The notes beneath the pieces were generated by a model. It was given only the letters and a program-made list of their open reading frames with translations. It had not been told where the DNA came from and did no database searches. 7,116 nt of DNA, taken from NCBI GenBank assembly GCA_030680655.1, contig JAUXUZ010000270.1, positions 1 through 7,116 on the forward strand. Reading direction: 5' to 3'. This DNA is from Phycisphaerales bacterium (GTDB lineage Bacteria; Planctomycetota; Phycisphaerae; Phycisphaerales; UBA1924). Shown here one piece after another: positions 6,204 through 7,116 of this stretch (positions are counted from its first letter, which is position 1; every line of letters begins with the position of its first letter). The position numbers and the translations under genes are program-made.

Positions 6204-6416
6204 TCAGGCGGAACCGGGCGGAACGAGCTTGGCGAACTTGATCCCGATGCCGGGCTTCTTCGCGGCGTCCTTGGACGCGAAGAAGCGGACGGCATCGAGT
6301 TGGTCCTTCAGCGGCTGCTGCTCGACGGACTGGCCGTCCACCGACGCCTTCGCGGGCTGGACCGCGTTCTCGCGGACGGCCTGTTCAAGATCGGAAGTGG
6401 GCGAGGGATCGGGCAT
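6204..6416 (-). CDS. Small head protein in the gpW position
   Basis: A 70-residue protein from ATG at 6416 (MPDPSPTSDLEQAVRENAVQ), with GGAGG ten bases upstream. A GTG at 6440 would add eight residues but has no binding site. The N-terminus is Pro/Ser-rich, followed by a short helix, a polar middle (ASVDGQSVEQQPLKDQLDAVRFF) and a basic end (KKPGIGIKFAKLVPPGSA). Between terminase and portal, lambda has gpW, a 68-residue head-completion protein, and the size and place here agree. The sequence does not clearly show the gpW fold, however, so the role is inferred from gene order. The final stop is 12 bases before the portal ATG, which lacks its own binding site, so this gene probably feeds ribosomes to the portal gene. 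Confidence 0.6.
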   Translation of the reverse strand: MPDPSPTSDLEQAVRENAVQPAKASVDGQSVEQQPLKDQLDAVRFFASKDAAKKPGIGIKFAKLVPPGSA

Positions 6417-6493
6417 GGGCGTTGTGCCTCCATAGAGCACCTAACCCGTCGCACGCCGCAATCCCGAATCCTGCGTCCAGAATTTGCAAGTTC

Positions 6494-6520
6494 GTTCCAC
6501 CGGTAGAACCTGACCGGAGG
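6494..6520. promoter_or_regulatory. Operator-like near-palindrome and hairpin after the zinc-ribbon gene
   Basis: Bases 6494-6509 (GTTCCACCGGTAGAAC) form a 16-bp palindrome with one mismatched pair, centred on ACCGGT. Overlapping it, 6497-6504 and 6513-6520 can form an alternative stem of seven out of eight pairs with an eight-base loop. It stands immediately downstream of the zinc-ribbon stop codon. No U-run follows in the transcript, so terminator function is doubtful. The rest of the gap (6417-6521) holds only the ribosome-binding site of the next gene. Confidence 0.4.
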
Positions 6521-6521
6521 T

Positions 6522-6710
6522 TCATGCCCCAACCCGCTCGGACGTGGTGATCCGACGCCCGCAGTGGCGGCACTGGCGGCGGCGGCGGATCGTGCCCGCG
6601 GGCGTCGCACGGGTGTAGAGCACCTCGAAATGCCTGCACCCGCACGCGGGGCAGCAGATGCCCTTGGGCGAGACCGGCGTGACGGGCTTTGGTCCGGGGC
6701 GTGGGTTCAC
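6522..6710 (-). CDS. Small zinc-ribbon protein resembling the NrdR zinc domain
   Basis: A 62-residue protein read from GTG at 6710. This GTG overlaps the terminase stop as GTGA, with a GGGGGAAG purine run just upstream. A longer frame upstream only mirrors the terminase gene. The N-terminus is Pro-rich, then two cysteine pairs follow: C20-x2-C23 (CCPACGC) and C47-x2-C50 (CRHCG). Between them lies IRRRRQC, followed by RRITTSERVGA. Cysteine spacing and the IRRRRQC..C..R.TT.ER pattern closely follow the N-terminal zinc ribbon of NrdR, the repressor of ribonucleotide reductase genes. The ATP-cone that makes up the rest of NrdR is absent. It could be a nucleic-acid-binding regulator (compare the phage Ogr/Delta zinc proteins) or a packaging accessory. 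The resemblance is seen in sequence; the role is unknown. Confidence 0.75.
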   Translation of the reverse strand: MNPRPGPKPVTPVSPKGICCPACGCRHFEVLYTRATPAGTIRRRRQCRHCGRRITTSERVGA

Positions 6711-7116
6711 GAGGTCTTCCCCCTCAGCTCCGAGAGCTTCAGCCTGGGCTGCGCGACCACCTTGTGATCTGTGCCGAACAGCACAGCGCCGTGCATCGAC
6801 GCCGCGACGGCGGTGCCGACCAAGCAGTCCAGCCAGTGGTTGTCGAGGCCTTCCACCCTCAGCTTCCACTCGTCGACCGTGCGTCCCCGGCCCTCCGTCT
6901 TCACGCGGTACTCGCTGCAGAGATGCTCGGCCAGCAGACGGTGCGGCTCGGGCCTGCTCCCAAAGAGCGACAGGCACCCCGGATCGCCCATCGGCACCGC
7001 CAGGCGTGCGTGCACGAACGACTTCCAGTAGTTCGTGTCGAAGAGAACGTGCCGAACGCTCCGCTTGCCCGTGACCACGGGGACGCGCCAGTTGAGGCCG
7101 ATCCGCTCGCCGCGCT
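6707..7116 (-). CDS. Terminase large subunit, GpA type, C-terminal part (5' end outside window)
   Basis: The frame is open from the right edge and ends at TGA 6709-6707, giving the last 135 residues. GTG at 7078 is internal, not a start, because the frame continues upstream as RGERIGLNWRVPVVTGKRS. The visible part is the C-terminal nuclease region of the GpA family: the LFDTNYWKSFVHARLAVP segment, then HLCSEYRV, and the motif DNHWLDCLVGTAVAAS with aspartates that probably coordinate metal. This nuclease cuts concatemeric DNA at the start and end of packaging, while the ATPase that drives translocation lies in the missing N-terminal part. It is followed by the zinc-ribbon gene with a 4-base overlap, and then by the head genes, as in lambda. 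Confidence 0.85.
   Translation of the reverse strand, partial: RGERIGLNWRVPVVTGKRSVRHVLFDTNYWKSFVHARLAVPMGDPGCLSLFGSRPEPHRLLAEHLCSEYRVKTEGRGRTVDEWKLRVEGLDNHWLDCLVGTAVAASMHGAVLFGTDHKVVAQPRLKLSELRGKTS

Noticed and set aside
6497..6520. Intrinsic terminator after the zinc-ribbon gene
   Set aside because: The stem is short and imperfect and no U-run follows in the transcript; downstream head genes need to be expressed from the same direction.
6385..6645. 86-residue minus-strand open frame across the zinc-ribbon gene and gap
   Set aside because: Out of frame with the zinc ribbon and without a binding site or domain.
6711..6977. N-terminal extension of the zinc-ribbon gene
   Set aside because: This part is an out-of-frame copy of the terminase coding region, and GTG 6710 has the stop-start overlap and a purine-rich leader.
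1..7116. CRISPR array, tRNA, integrase, att site or defence gene
   Set aside because: None was seen on either strand; the window is filled by structural phage genes.

Overview
The window is a compact head-and-tail morphogenesis module of a lambda-like tailed phage or prophage. Every credible gene lies on the minus strand, so transcription runs from the right edge (7116) to the left edge (1). Base composition is very GC-rich and long antisense ORFs are therefore common but spurious. The gene set resembles (from memory, not from a search) uncharacterised prophage-type modules of high-GC bacteria, Planctomycetota in particular; a lambda-type terminase and portal combined with a protease-capsid fusion fits that, but the host cannot be fixed from this DNA alone. 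No integrase, att site, tRNA, lysis gene, CRISPR or defence gene is visible, so phage versus prophage is undecided.

Layout in transcription order: C-terminal part of a GpA-type terminase large subunit (7116-6707); a 62-residue zinc-ribbon protein resembling the zinc domain of NrdR (6710-6522); a noncoding gap with an operator-like palindrome; a small protein in the place of lambda gpW (6416-6204); lambda-type portal (6191-4620) with a large GC-rich hairpin in its linker; a prohead protease/scaffold/major capsid fusion (4636-2693) with a probable internal start at 4069; a DUF2190-like decoration protein (2570-2223); a head-tail completion protein (2212-1823); a one-TM coiled-coil protein (1823-1566); a tail-completion-like protein that appears to start at CTG (1569-1138); a small unknown protein (1134-877); the tail tube protein (849-421); and a tail-assembly-chaperone-like protein cut by the left edge (351-1).

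The genes work as one assembly line. Terminase packages DNA through the portal, the fusion protein supplies protease, scaffold and shell, the decoration protein coats the shell, completion proteins close the neck, and the tail tube polymerises with help from the chaperone. Tail tube without an adjacent sheath gene points to a non-contractile (siphovirus) tail, although a sheath outside the window cannot be excluded. Genes are tightly coupled: stop/start overlaps GTGA, TGATG and CTGA, and ribosome-binding sites built into the preceding gene's stop codon. No promoter or convincing intrinsic terminator is seen.

No new multi-gene system was found. The points most worth a second look are the hairpin inside the portal gene, an 11-bp inverted repeat bracketing the tail tube gene, a glycine-rich in-frame extension after the capsid stop codon, the internal start in the capsid fusion, the NrdR-like zinc ribbon and the CTG start.
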